Source: Neocallimastix lanati (nom. inval.)
Lineage: Eukaryota > Neocallimastigomycota > Neocallimastigomycetes > Neocallimastigales > Neocallimastigaceae
Reading direction: 5' to 3'
DNA: 60,283 bases
Assembly (NCBI GenBank): GCA_016946835.1
Contig: JACVTC010000036.1
Span: 1,350,001-1,410,283 of the forward strand
The translations under genes and the position numbers were made by a program. Numbering within the stretch: the stretch's first letter is position 1; each line of letters opens with the position of its first letter. The notes beneath the pieces were generated by a model that saw only the letters and a program-made list of their open reading frames with translations, was not told where the DNA came from and ran no database searches. Of the stretch, positions 26,470 to 39,390 are shown piece by piece.

Positions 26470-26914
26470 ATGGCTAGAAGACTTCCAGGAAAAGCTAAAA
26501 AAGAAACTAGAGAACAAAGTAAATTTATTATATATATATATATATATTATTTTAATATAATCTTTTTTATATGCTTTATTGTTTAATTAAAATTTAAATA
26601 AGAAATAATTTTAATGAAATTTAATTATAATTATTATTATTTTATTTTAAATTACATATAATAAAAAGGATTAGCCCGTCAGAGAAATACTGAAGAAGCT
26701 CTTCAACTTAGTAAGGTAATGTTTATATTAATATCTTTTGATTTTAAAATTTTCATAAATTAATAAATTCATACAAGACAATTGTTAATAATATATTGTT
26801 ATTAAATACATAAAATTAATAATATTATTAAACTAACAGAGATTTGTTGTTCCATCTGTTATTTTTGGATTTTGTGCTTTTGTTCTCTTTTTCATTATTA
26901 AGTTTGGATTTTAA
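26470..26914 (+). CDS. Small single-pass membrane protein, SMCO4-like (DUF4519), three exons
   Basis: Predicted exons 26470-26518, 26669-26715 and 26840-26914, with GTAAAT..AAAAG and GTAATG..AACAG introns in matching phases, encode 56 residues. The N-terminus (MARRLPGKAKKETREQRLAR) matches the start of animal SMCO4 (MRQLKGKPKKETSKDKKERK): a basic head with an xLxGKxKKET core. A short charged helix follows, then one hydrophobic segment (FVVPSVIFGFCAFVLFFII) next to the C-terminus, as in that family. It is expected to be membrane-anchored with the basic head in the cytosol. Function in any organism is essentially unknown. The joined reading frame, phase-correct splice sites and family-like length make this a confident gene despite its size. 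Confidence 0.82.
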
Positions 26915-27022
26915 ACATGATATAAAAATTTCATATTTAAACTAAAAATAAGATAAAAAAATAAAATAAATATAATATACCAGGAAATGGAAATAAAATA
27001 AAAGAATTTTTTTATTTTTTTA

Positions 27023-27063
<41 letters not shown>

Positions 27064-27470
27064 CTCTTAAGTGTAAATACAATAAATAATATTTAAAAAA
27101 AAAAAAATGTATATATATATAATTAATATTATTCTATCATAATTATTTTTATATATTATATATTTTCTTTTTTTTTCAATTTAATTTTTTTTTTTTTTTT
27201 TTTTTTAGAAAAAATTGATAATAAATTGAAATTTAAAAATAAAATTACAATTTGTTACTATATAATTAATTATAATTATGTTTATTTGAATATTTTGTTA
27301 TTAATTCAACAATTTTTATGATTTTCAAGATTTTTCAATTGTAATAAGATATATATTATTATTGGGTTATAATTTTCATATATTAATTTTTAATAATTTA
27401 AAATTTAATATTATTAATTATTATTATTATTTTATTGATTATTACTGTTATTTTTTTAAATATTCACAAT
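26915..27470. other. 3' flank of the SMCO4-like gene
   Basis: AT-rich with an (AT)n tract at about 27031-27055 and poly-T; nothing coding. Confidence 0.4.
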
Positions 27471-27985
27471 TATTATTTATTATTTATTATTTATTATCTA
27501 TTATTTATTATTTATTATCTATTATTTATTATTTATTATCTATTATTTATTATTTATTATCTATTATTTATTATTTATTATTTATTATTTATTATTTATT
27601 ATTTATTATTTATTATTTAATATTTATTATTTATTATTTAATATTTATTATTTATTATTTATTATTCAATTATTTATTATTTATTATTTTATTATTTTAT
27701 TTATTATTTATTATTCAATTATTTATTATTTATTATTTATTATTTATTATTTATTATTTATTATTTATTATTCAATTATTTATTATCTATTATTCAATTA
27801 TTTATTATTTATTAATAAACACTCTTTTTATTCTTTTTTATTATTTATTATTTAATTATTTATTATTTATTTATTATTATTTACTATTTATTTATTATTA
27901 TTTAATTATTTATTATTTATTTATTATTATTTACTATTTATTTATTATTATTTATTATTTATTATTTATTATTTAATAATTAATA
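27471..27985. repeat. (TATTTAT)n satellite-like tract
   Basis: About 500 bp of TTATTTA-type heptamers. A higher-order period of about 21 bp, marked by TTATTATC, occurs in the first part, and later variants contain ATTCAATTA or ATTTACTA. The Leu/Ile/Tyr-rich open frame across it is a repeat artefact. Confidence 0.9.
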
Positions 27986-28004
27986 TTATTTAGTTGATTG
28001 TGTG

Positions 28005-28160
28005 CGAGGATCGCGTAGGGTGCTTCTATATGGAGTTTCTTTGCTTATGGGGAGTTGAGAGCGCCGACGCCGTACTGGTATGGCAGTTAATCATACACCC
28101 ATATTACTATATGGGGAAGACCAAAGTCGGTCTATAAAAAAAAAAAAAAAAAAAAAAAAA
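28005..28160 (+). mobile_element. Short retroposon (SINE-like, probably 5'-truncated) with poly-A tail
   Basis: A GC-rich insert of about 132 bp plus about 24 A residues, flanked by perfect 14-bp direct repeats TAGTTGATTGTGTG (27991-28004 and 28161-28174). These are the hallmarks of LINE-mobilised retroposition. The segment TTGAGAGCGCCGACGC (28055-28070), followed by GTATGG and a late ATATGGG and GTCTAT, recurs with changes in the 3' body of the SINE at 51322-51769 (TTGAGAGCGGCGAAGC). The two therefore appear to be related families. No Pol III A or B box remains in this copy. Confidence 0.85.
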
Positions 28161-28174
28161 TAGTTGATTGTGTG

Positions 28175-29228
28175 ACAATAATCAAAACATGATAATAATA
28201 ATAATTTATTATGTATTTTTTATTAACTAAAATATATAAATGATTTGAAATTATATAATATTGAGATAAAGTTTAAAATTTATTATGATGATATTAACTT
28301 TTAAAAAATCATTTAAAACCAATAAATTAAATTTTACGTATTAACATTTTTTTTAATATAAAAATTAATACATAAGTAATATATTAATAGTATATTCTTA
28401 TTTTATTCTTATTTGTATAAAAATTATTTTTTATAAAGTAATAAATTATTATTGAAATGTCATAACCCTTGATAGATCGTAGATAAAATCTGTATTTGGA
28501 ATAATCACCATTTATGTCTATATTAAAAAAAATATTAATAAAAATTTTAAATATATATATAATTTTTCTTTTTTTATTTTATTTTTTTTTATATTTATAT
28601 ATTAATTTTTAATTAAATTATTTTTTATTTTTATTTATAAATTTTTTTTTCTTTTTTCTTTTTTCTTTTTTATATTGGGGTATTATTAATTTATTTAATA
28701 TTTATTAATTAATATTTCATTTTTATTTCAATTTTTTTATTTTTATTTTTAATTTTAATTTTACTTTTTATTTATTTATTTATTTATTTTTTCTTTTAAT
28801 TTTAATTGAGTATTTGAATACATCATATTGTTATTTATATTTTAATAACAAATATTAATTTTATTTAAGTATATTTATTGCCTTAAATTTATTTATATAT
28901 GTATATTTCAAAAAAAAAAAATCTAATAATAAAATTATTAATAAATTGTTTGTAAATAAATAATAAAGTTAACATATAATAAAATAAATTTTAAGGACTA
29001 TTAAATATATGTTAAATTTTTGTTATTTATAAAGTACAATAGAAATTCTATATTATATAAATTAGAATATTATAATATATGTTTACTTAAAATAAATTCG
29101 CAAGCGATATTGAAAAAGTAACACAAATCATTAGACATTAAAGAAAAACATATTATCAAAAGGTAATAAATATACAAATATAGAAATAACCTTCATAAAA
29201 TAATTACAAACAAATAAACATAAAAAAA

Positions 29229-29263
<35 letters not shown>

Positions 29264-30052
29264 GAAACTACTAAACTTTATTTATTTCTGTTATGTTATG
29301 TTTAATTATACAAGAAATAAAAAAAATAAAATATAATACTTAATTATTCATTTCTTTTTCTTTCAAAAATTATTTATAAATACAATGAAATATTAATATT
29401 TATTTTAACATTACAGTATATCTAATATAAACTTTTTTAAATTGTACAATTAAATTGATACATTGAATATAAAATTATTATTGTAGAATTCTAAGAATAA
29501 TATTTTATTTTTGATAAAATATATAAATAAAAATAAAAAACTACAATAAAAGTAGATAAATAAGTGAATATTTATCTTTTTAGCCAATTACTATCACCAT
29601 TTATTACATGAAATTATATGTTTAATTGAATTTATACTGTATTTAAAAAAAAAAAAAATTATTTATATTCTTTATGTAATTTTGAACCTATAAATAAATA
29701 TTTTGAAGGCAATTTATTATACATTTTTTTAAAAAAAAAATAATAAAAGAAAAAAAGAAAATCAATTAATTACATTATATATTACAATAATAAATTAAAA
29801 AATAACTTTAAAATTTTAAATTCTTAAATTAAGAATTAGTATTTAGAAACTAACAAACGCTATTATGAAAGATATTATAAGCTAATTCTTTCAAAGACAT
29901 AAAACTATTTATTATTTAATCCATTCATTAATATATTTTTAAAAAAAATAATAAGAAATATAAAGTATATTGAATTATTAGATAATAATAATAAATAAAC
30001 AGAAAAATTAAAAAAAAATTATAAAAGATATACTTTAAAAGATATATTGAAG
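28175..30052. other. AT-rich intergenic region upstream of the FNIP gene
   Basis: No gene recognised; poly-A/T runs, TTTCTTTTTTC tracts near 28650 and an AAAAG repeat near 29245-29262. Confidence 0.4.
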
Positions 30053-33000
30053 ATGTTCAGTAGATTTTTCAGTTTTAACCAGTCAACAACTGGCAAAAAT
30101 AATAATAATAATAAATCCAGGTAACATGAATAACAAATAAATATTATTTATAATAATTTATTATTCAATACATATTAATAATATCAATATAATATTTATA
30201 ATAGTTCGCATTCTTTTTCTGTTGATAAAATTCGTGTAATTGTTTTTCAAGATACAGGTGATAAATTAAAATTACCTTTATTTGATACCAAATCACCATA
30301 TAAATCTTCTCATCACAAAACCTATTCATCCTCATCTTCATTATCTTCTTCAGAAAAACATTCATATTCAAAAACTGGATCATTTTCATTAATATATAAA
30401 ACACCTAGGCGTTATTCGCATTATAGTACTGATAAACATTCACAAAGTTGGACTTCTAATGAAGAGAATTCACCAATATATAAAAAGAGGGTAATTATTA
30501 ACAATGAATAAATTAAGTCTTTTTTTATATAAAGAATATATTTTGAGATGTATATTTTAAATAAAAATGGCTTATTATTTATTTCAATTGTTATTATAAT
30601 TATCATAGATTTTACTTCTATTATTACTATCATTACTATTATTATTATTATTATTAATATCTTTATTAATTTTACTACTATTAAAATTATAATTATTATT
30701 ATTATTATTATAATTATTAATTTTACTATTGTTATTTCTATTTTTTACAATTATTATGACTATTATTATAACTATTACAATTATTACAATTAATATAACA
30801 ATAATTAAAATTAAAAATTTATTTATAAAATTTTCTATTAAATATTTATTTATTAAACAATTTATTAGAGCAATCATAATTTTGAACTATTAGGTGAGAT
30901 AATGTTTGGAACGGCACCAATAGCATATAAAGGTGTAATAACAAAAGTTCATTTACTAAAAATACCGCAACCCCAAATAGTTTGGACTAAACTCTTTAGT
31001 ATAAGCGCTTTCGATGAAGAAGTTTCTTTAATAAAAAATGATTCTATATTAAATAAATCCTCATCAGAATATTCAATGTCTTATGGATCTTTGAGATATT
31101 TTCAACAAAAAGATTTTGAATTTAATCAACAACCTCTGATAGCGAAAAATTTATATAATATGAATACACAAAATCAACAACATGGTTTATTTGCTTCAAA
31201 TAACAATTTATCTTCTCAAGCATCGTCTCCTTCAAATTCATTCAATTCAGGAAAATCATCCAGTACTATAAATTTATCTTCTCAACGTCGTTCTAAAAGA
31301 TTTACAACAAGCTTAACAATGGAAAATCTGAAATCAGCAACCTCATCCAATACAGATAAATCAGTTGAATCAATATCATCTGAAGCTGACTTACAGAATA
31401 ATACACAAGCATTAAGAAGATCAAGAAGAAGAAGAATTTTATATGCTATTGGTGTAATCATAGATACTGAGGTAGAACCAGTATTTCGTGAATTTTTCTT
31501 TACTCATTTTATTTTATTAGAAAATCATATTCAAATTTTATATGAAACATTAGTTGATACTATTTGTTCAATATATCGTAAAAACCAAACAAAATCAACT
31601 GATTCCGTAAGTTGATATATAATCATTTAATTTAATTATAATAATAATAATAAAATAATAAAATAATAATAATAAAAAATAATAAAATAATAATAATAAA
31701 AAATAATAAAATAATAATAATAATAATAAATAATAAAATAATAATAAAAAATAATAGAATAATAATAATATAAATCAGTTATATTTAATATTAAAAAAAA
31801 TAAGCAAATAAAAAAATAAAAATTTGAAAAAATATAAAAAAAAATAATAATAATAATATCAATTAAATTAAAATGATAATAGTATTTAAATTCAATATTT
31901 AATAAATAATAATAAAAATTAAATTTATTACATATATATGTTATTATATTAGAATTATTTATATCTGTTAATCTTTATATATATCAATAATTAGAATTAA
32001 TTTTTTTTTTTTTTTTTGAATATTTTAATTTATTTTCTATATTATATAGTATAAATTTGGTCAAGAAGATTATGAAGAATCTCAAATGCAAATGCTACCT
32101 CCATATGCGATTCAAAAAAATCCTGAATTTTTAGCAGCAGTTGAAAAGTTCCAAAATTCATTATGTGAATTATATTGTTCACCTAGAATTCAAAAACCAT
32201 TATGGTTAACAATGATGACTTTTCCAGGGGAGAAAAAATCATGTTGTAATATTTTGATTTCAGAATTTTGCAAATTAATTAATAAGATGGATATTAAAAA
32301 GACTGGTTTCTTTTTATCAAAAGTTTTAACATCCGTTTTAGCTTATCACATCTCATGGGTAACAACAGTAGCATCTTCAATGTATATAGAATTTAAAGAT
32401 AAAAATAAAAGTTCAAAGCAATTGAATCCATATTTAGAACAATTAAGTAGTTTATATGGAAATTTAGGAACCAAAAAGATTTCAAGAACAATTATTACAG
32501 GAAATCAGGATAAAGCTCAAATTCAAAAATTGTTATATATATTAACCTATTTTATTCGTTGTAGTGAACTTCATGAACATATAGAATATATTCAAAATTT
32601 AAATAGACAAGAGAGTTATTGTAGTTCAATTCGAAGTGACAGTTTACTATCAACATTTTCAAATTCAGCTACCTCGTTAAACCAACAAGATCAGTTAGAT
32701 TCAAAATTTAAGATGTATGGAGAACCAGATACAAGTGGTTATAAGAATAATAGAATTAGTACTCTTAGTATGAATGTTAATATTAATGGTAGTAGCGTAC
32801 CATTAGAAGATACAACATTGACTAATAATGATAATAATGATAACAATAGTAAAGATAATATAGATAAATCGATAAATAATATAGATCAGGATGGATCAGA
32901 TACAACTCCACAAAATAATATAGGAATTTCAGCGACTATGGATTATCAGAATAATACAAATACGGTAAAACATTCTATGCTTACAGAGAAAATAATTTTA

Positions 33001-35299
33001 TCTTCAGATGTTAATTTATCGAAGTTAGCAGAAAATGAAGCAAAAAAGAATTTAACAAAAGAACTTGTTTCAGTTCCTCTTCCAAAAACATTAATTACTC
33101 GTACAGTACCTGATTGTTTTGCAGATGAATATCTTCGGTATAATCCTGTAACTTTGAATTCTATCCCACAACAAGGTTCAGAATCAGTAAATATACCAAT
33201 TAATTCAAATCAAAATAAATCGGCTCATGGCATATCCTCTCTAAATGATAATTCAAATTCTTTTTCACAAAATTTTGATTCATCTTATACCAATAAAATG
33301 AAACATTTATCTTCAAATGATATTCATTTATCTTCATCCATTACTCAAGAATTTCAAACTAATAATAATTCACAGCAATATATACCAAAACTTACTCCAA
33401 AGAATAGTCAAATAAATCCATCACCTATGTCATCTTCAATTAATTCCTTTTCACCTTCATTTTCACAAGTCTCTTCCTCTCCATCACTCTCTATATCACC
33501 AATGAGCATATATGATAATAAAAGTCATAATTCAATATTATCATCTTCCCCGTCTATTAGCCAACTTACATCAAAATCTTCCAATTATATACCACCAAAT
33601 GACCAATTACAATATAGATCTTTTGGTCGATCTTTATTGGCAGATTATTGTAGTAATGGCTATCAATCAGATTTTGCATTGATGGGTTGTTCACGGTTTA
33701 ATATTGAAAGAATAAAAAGAGATTTGGAAGCCTCTATAAGATATTCTTACTTTAGTAAGCCAATTAATCATTCAACTTGTATTATTGCTGATGTTGATAA
33801 TTATCAATGTCATATCATAGAATGTATTGTAGATGATTCAGTTGAAGTTGATAATGAAACTGGTATAGATAATTTAGAGAATGAAGAATTAAGAAAATAT
33901 CATTTAGATAATAGTAATAACGATAATAGTAATAATAAAACAAGTTCCATAAAAAGTTCAAATCAGAAACATAGTAGTTTACAGAATAATATTCCTAGTA
34001 TAGAAATCAATAGTAAGAGTATGAAAAATAATGGAAGTAGAAGTTGTAATCATCGAATTAATGGTACTAATAATAATGGTCGTTATTTTGGTGCATTCAG
34101 AAATAATTATAATAATAGTAATGGAAATAGTTTTGATGATAGTAAAGGATCACATGAAAATAGTTCTTCAACAATTAATTTAAATAATTCGAATACCTCC
34201 GGTATACCCATTAATATTAAAAATAATCAATCATCATTAAATATCAGAAGAAATCATGATTATCATAGTCCTTATTCACCTTATGGATCTAATTCATTAT
34301 CTTTTTCATATAATAGACATCGTCAAGCACAGGTATTTATACCAACCATTACTTCTTCATCCAATTCCTCAACCGATCTTTCTCCATTAAAATTTAGAAT
34401 TGATCATCCACAAGCTTCAAATTTTATTATAAAAATGTTGACAGAATTAAAAGGTAATATTTAATCATTTATTTATTTATTTTTTATTTATGTAACTTAT
34501 ATATATATATATATTAATTCTATAATAAAATCTCTATTTAATTTTATACATATACATTATTCAACATACTAATTTTAATAAATTGAAAAAAAAAAAAAAA
34601 AAAAAAAAAAAAAACATTCAAATATTAATATAGATTTATATAATAATGGTTTACCACCTGAAACTGTAAGAAAATTTTATTTTATTTCATATATATATGT
34701 ATATAAATAATTTTAAAATAAGTATTTTAAATTTATTTCTTTTTAATACTAATAAATTATTTTTATTTTTTTTTTTTTTTTAAATGTATATTTATATATA
34801 TATTATTAAATAGTGTACTATGTATATTGAAGATCAATTAAAGGATTTGTGTTATGAAAGTATATTAGTTGCATCATTTTTAAAAGATAAAAAAGAAATA
34901 TTGTATTCAGATTTAATTAAGACATGTACAGAAGTAGGGTAAGAATTATTATTATCATTAATTATTATTATTAATTATTATTATTATTATTTTATATTAT
35001 ATATTATTTTTATTTATTAAATTTTTTTATTTAATATTTATTATATAATTAAATTAAATAGATTGGATCCTTCTGATATTTCTCTAATTACTGCTATATT
35101 AAGTATAAATGATGAACGTTACTTACGAATTAAAAATACCAATATATCACCAGATAGTTCGTTTAGTAATAGTTCAAAAAGAAGTGGAAATTCTAATTCT
35201 TATAAGGATTATTCCTCTTCTTTTGCATCATCAATATCATCCTCTTTACTAAATCAACGCTTTTCAACACGTTTAAAGCAAAGATTTTCACAACATTAG
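30053..35299 (+). CDS. Folliculin-interacting protein (FNIP1/2, Lst4-like), seven exons
   Basis: Predicted exons: 30053-30120, 30205-30490, 30869-31606, 32050-34453, 34634-34665, 34814-34938 and 35062-35299. All junctions are phase-consistent and together encode about 1296 residues, near the length of animal FNIPs. Family landmarks are the N-terminal VDKIRVIVFQDTG, then ELLGEIMFGTAPIAYKG across the exon 3 start, and a C-terminal YIEDQLKDLCYESILVASFL with an LDPSDISLITAILS motif. Together these match the longin and DENN parts of FNIP. Long Asn/Ser-rich disordered inserts occupy the middle. FNIP partners folliculin on lysosome or vacuole membranes, where the complex acts on Rag GTPases in amino-acid signalling to TORC1 (Lst4-Lst7 in yeast). 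No folliculin gene lies in the window. Exon 3 acceptor choice (TTATTAG before AGCAAT) is supported by phase and homology. Confidence 0.85.
31625..31765. repeat. AATAAAATAATAATAA repeat inside FNIP intron 3
   Basis: Imperfect tandem units of about 20 bp made of AAT and AAAAT blocks, entirely intronic. Confidence 0.7.
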
Positions 35300-35629
35300 A
35301 TTCATTTTATTTATTTATTTATTTATTTATTTCAATACATATATATAAATTTGACATATTAAAAAAAAAAAAATAATAAAAAAATAACAATTAATTTTTA
35401 ATTAAATTCAAAAAACAATTCATTTAGTCCTATTTTTTATTTTTTATTTTTTATTTTTTTTTATTTTTTAAATCATAAAAATTTATATCTTTTATTTTAA
35501 CCTTTTTTTTTTAATAATTAATTATCATTAATTTCTTATATATTTATTAAAGATATAAATTTTAAAAATATAAATAATAATTAAAATAAAAAATTTTTTT
35601 TTTTATTTATTAAACCTACAAATGAAATT

Positions 35630-35692
<63 letters not shown>

Positions 35693-36113
35693 ATTTTATT
35701 TTATTTAATATTTTTTTTTTTTTTTTATTTTGTATATTTTTATTTTTTTTATTTCTAATATCGTTATATTTTTTAACATATTAAAAAATATTGTTTTTTA
35801 ATTTACTATATCATAAAATAATAAATAATATATAATTAATAAAACTAACCAAAAAAAAATATATATATATATAAAAATATAAAAATATAAAAATATAAAA
35901 ATATAGAAATATAAAAATAAAAATAAAAATAAAAATAAAAATATATAAAAATGTAAAATAAAAATAAATATTATTAAATACCTTTTTATTATAGTTATAT
36001 ATTAAATACCCCCTTCTCTTTTAATTTATTTATTTATAAACTCACTACTTTATTTCTATTTTATCTTTCAGTTTTAATATAATATATATATATATATTAT
36101 TAAAGTGTAATAA

Positions 36114-36153
<40 letters not shown>

Positions 36154-36261
36154 AAATAAAATAAAATAAAATAAAAAAAGTGAATATTACTAGAATAAAA
36201 AAATATGAATGAATAACATAAAATATATGAAATATATATTTAATAAAACAATTAATAATAA

Positions 36262-36298
<37 letters not shown>

Positions 36299-36435
36299 TA
36301 CTATTTAATATTAAAATGAATAAAAATAACATATAGAATTCATATATATATAAAGATATACATTATGAAAGAGTATATCAATTAAACTAAACTAAGAAAG
36401 AAAGGAAAAAATAAAAAAATAATGATAAAAAAAAA

Positions 36436-36473
<38 letters not shown>

Positions 36474-36983
36474 TAACAATAACAATAATAATAATAATAA
36501 ATAAATAAATAAAACAAAATAAAACAAAATAAAATAAAAAATTAAAATAAAAATTAAAATAAATATAAAAATAAAAAAAAATAATAAAATAATAAAATAA
36601 TAAAAATAATAAAATAGTAAAATAATAAAGAAATAAAAAAATAACAAAAATAATAAAAAAAATAAAATAATAAAAAAATAAAAAATTAAAAGTAATAAAA
36701 AAATAAAAATAATAAAAAAATAAAAATAATAAAAAAATAAAAATAATAAAAAAATAAAAATAATAAAAAAATAAAAAAATAATTAAATCATTAAATAATT
36801 AAATAGATAATAAAATAATAAAAAAAGCTTTGAATAGACGGTTGGAATTATTTTTTTTTTAGAAAAAAAAAAAAAAAAAAAATAAATAAAATAAAAAAAA
36901 TATATATATATATAAAATAATTTTTTTTTTTTAACTTTTTTAAATTTATCATTATTTTAATCCACCCCTAATAAAAAAACTGG
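35300..36983. other. Simple-sequence intergenic region between FNIP and tRNA-Ala
   Basis: It holds two poly-A runs of about 30-55 nt (35632-35690, 36118-36150), (AAT)n (36255-36297 and 36435-36500) and a 17-bp AATAAAAAAATAAAAAT tandem repeat (about 36690-36780). The Leu/Phe-rich minus-strand frame here is a repeat artefact. Confidence 0.5.
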
Positions 36984-36990
36984 AAAAAAA
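36984..36990 (-). terminator. Pol III terminator of tRNA-Ala
   Basis: A run of seven T on the minus strand, 10 nt beyond the mature tRNA 3' end: the usual RNA polymerase III stop signal. Confidence 0.8.
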
Positions 36991-37000
36991 CTTAACTCAC

Positions 37001-37072
37001 TGGAGATATCGGGGATCGAACCCGAGGCTTCTTGCATGCAAAGCAAGCACTCTACCACTGAGTTATATCCCC
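37001..37072 (-). tRNA. tRNA-Ala (anticodon UGC)
   Basis: A complete 72-nt cloverleaf without an intron. The acceptor GGGGATA pairs with TATCTCC (one G-T), discriminator A. D arm ACTC/GAGT, anticodon stem CTTGC/GCAAG with loop TTTGCAT giving TGC, variable loop AAGCC, T stem TCGGG/CCCGA with loop TTCGATC. CCA is not encoded. The internal B box GTTCGATCC is intact. A retrotransposon LTR begins 15 bp upstream of the mature 5' end, and two elements in this window carry primer-binding sites that exactly complement this tRNA's 3' end. The upstream LTR replaces the native 5' flank beyond about -14 but should not prevent transcription from the internal promoter. Confidence 0.97.
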
Positions 37073-37082
37073 AGTTGTTATT

Positions 37083-37086
37083 TTTG
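37083..37086. repeat. TTTG target-site duplication at the tRNA upstream position
   Basis: TTTG directly precedes the first LTR (TGGTA...) and recurs immediately after its end (38096-38099). The same 4-bp word separates each following LTR unit (39391-39394, 44577-44580, 45545-45548, 48394-48397, 48890-48893). It lies 11-14 bp upstream of the mature tRNA 5' end, where tRNA transcripts usually start. Confidence 0.85.
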
Positions 37087-38095
37087 TGGTAAAGAATGAA
37101 TTAATAATCTTTATTTTATTATTAATAATTCTTTACTAAATTGTACTTTCCTATATTCTTCATAACCTAAACCTCATTGTAAATTTAATTTATTTTGATA
37201 TAAATTAATTTTAACTTGTAAATAATGTAAATAAATTTTAATTAATTACTTTATTGTTATATTATTAAATATATGTATATATTAAAATACAATTGTAAAT
37301 ATTAAAATTATACTTTTAAGATACTAAATTATTAAAAATATTAATTAAATATTATTATAAAAATTATTATAAAATTATTAAAATTATTAATTAAATATTA
37401 TTCTAAAAATTATTATAAATTATTAATATTATAAAATTATTAAAATTATTAAATATTATTATAAAAATTTATATATTATAACTATTAAATATTATTATAA
37501 AATTATTAAGATTATTAATTAAATTTATTATTAAAAATTATTATTAAAAATTTTTACTTATTATAAAAATTATTATTTAAATATTATCAAATTTATTAAT
37601 TAAATATTATAAAAATTTTATTTTATTTTGAAAATAATTACAAGTATTATTTAAAATAATTAAAGATTATTAAATTTATTATATTAATCTTTAAAAACAA
37701 TTTATTTAACTTAAAAATATCAAAGAAAATAGTAAAAACTATTTTCTATATATTTATTTTATAATTATTTTTAATTAAATTATATTTGAATATTATATTA
37801 TTATATTTATAAAAATTAAAACAAAAATGAATTATTGATATAAAATTAATTCAATAATTCTATAAAATTACTTAAATTATAAACAATTAATTATACTTTA
37901 AATTTATAAAAATATTGTAACAATTTCTTAAAAATTAAATGGGTGTACTTTAAATAAAAAAACTTTTATATTAATAAAAAAATAAAATAATTCTTTATTA
38001 AAAATTATTTATTTTTTATTTAAAATCAAAGCAGGGTAATACCCGTCCCCCCCTGCTTGATTTTAAATATCTAAGTGTCAACCCCGAGTCTACCA
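37087..38095 (+). mobile_element. Solo LTR, family A (nearest to tRNA-Ala)
   Basis: A 1009-bp LTR with 5-bp inverted ends TGGTA...TACCA and TTTG on both sides. It matches the LTRs of the element at 39395-44576 almost base for base, with a few substitutions (for example AACTTG for AATTTG). No internal region is attached, so it is a solo LTR left by LTR-LTR recombination. It holds the 5'-end hairpin and the GC-rich 3' hairpin (38018-38068) described elsewhere. Confidence 0.92.
38018..38068 (+). promoter_or_regulatory. Conserved long hairpin near the 3' end of family A LTR
   Basis: ATTTAAAATCAAAGCAGGG pairs with CCCTGCTTGATTTTAAAT (18 bp plus one bulged A), enclosing a loop with TAATACCCGTCCCC. 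Identical copies lie at 40341-40391, 44499-44549 and 45467-45517. It is the only GC-rich block in the LTR and sits about 27 bp before the LTR end, in the expected U5 or R/U5 region. It could act in poly(A) site use, dimerisation or initiation of reverse transcription; this is inference. Confidence 0.7.
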
Positions 38096-38099
38096 TTTG

Positions 38100-39390
38100 T
38101 GATGCAGTATTTAAATAAAAAGAGAATATTATCAAGAAATAAAATTAAATTGTTAAAATTAAGATATAAAATAGTTTTATGATCAATAACGTTACTAGGT
38201 TAATATGTTGAATTATATATTAATAATCCAACAATAATTAATTAATAATAATATAAAAATAATATAAGATAAATAGTTAAGTTATTTAAACACTTAATAT
38301 CTAAGAATATTTTAAATAATAATTTCTTTGAAGGATTTATGAAAATATTTATTTATTGAATTATTAGTATATAATTATTGTAAGTACAATAACCTTACAA
38401 AGAACATAAAAGATAGATTTTTACATCTTTCTTTTATACTTTGTAAGTTACATAATAATAATATTTAATTATAAGATATTAATAATATAGTAATATGAAT
38501 ATTAATAAAATATTAAGATAATAACAATATCGATATGTTTAAAATATTTAATATAACTAAATAAATTTAATTTATAATTATATAATTAATTTGAATAATT
38601 AAAAATAGTAGTTAATATATATGATGTAAACATATATATAAACATAATATAAATAAATACATGTGACGTCATATGTAGATAATTGAAATTATTAATATAA
38701 ATCTTATTTACTAATATTCTCAGAATTATTAGGCCTAAGATAATTCCTTAAATATTAAATAAGAATTTATATTAATTATTAATTATTTAAATATATATAT
38801 TATTTATAATTAAATAAATAATATTTGTTAACTATTGAAATGTAAATAACTGAAATTGAGATTTCAATTCAGTTATAATTTCAACATAAATATAATAAAT
38901 AATTAGTTAAATTATATATGTATATTATAATAATAAATAGTAATATAAAAATTATTAAATTTATTTAATTAGTTAATAGCCAATAGGATTTAATTTATAG
39001 TAAATTAGAAATTAGAAATATAAAAGAAAAATTATTATAATTCTTTAAAAAAAAAGGAGGTTTTTTAATTTAAAAAAAAAAAAATAGAGATAAAATTGGT
39101 TAAAATAAATATATTTGGGGAATATATTTATTTATCAAAAATTTTAATAGTAATAAGTTAGTTAGAAATAAATAATTAATAAGATCTTTAATAACATTTT
39201 ATTATAAAATTTGTATTACGACATAAATAATTTAAATAAATAAATAAAACGACAAAACTATAATTTTTTTTATATTTTGTTTTAATATTAACGTGTATTG
39301 TAATTATATATTTTTATATTAGAATATATTTTTATTTAATACAATCTTGCTAACCACAAAAACATTGATACTTATAAAAATAACGTATCA
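38100..39390. mobile_element. Probable solo LTR, family B (TGATG...CGTATCA)
   Basis: A 1291-bp segment between two TTTG spacers, beginning TGATGCAG and ending AACGTATCA (TGAT/ATCA inverted ends). It has no coding content. The terminus resembles that of the shorter unit at 48398-48889 (...ATCGTATCA), suggesting related families. Strand is undetermined because no internal region survives. Confidence 0.7.

Noticed and set aside
27362-27976. 204-codon Ile/Leu/Tyr-rich frame
   Set aside because: It lies entirely over a TATTTAT satellite tract; a repeat without stops in one frame by chance.
30548-30877. Ile/Asn-rich frames on both strands
   Set aside because: They fall in the intron between FNIP exons 2 and 3 and consist of (ATT)n-type sequence.
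36387-36647. Minus-strand Leu/Phe-rich frame
   Set aside because: It covers AAT and AAAAT simple repeats only.
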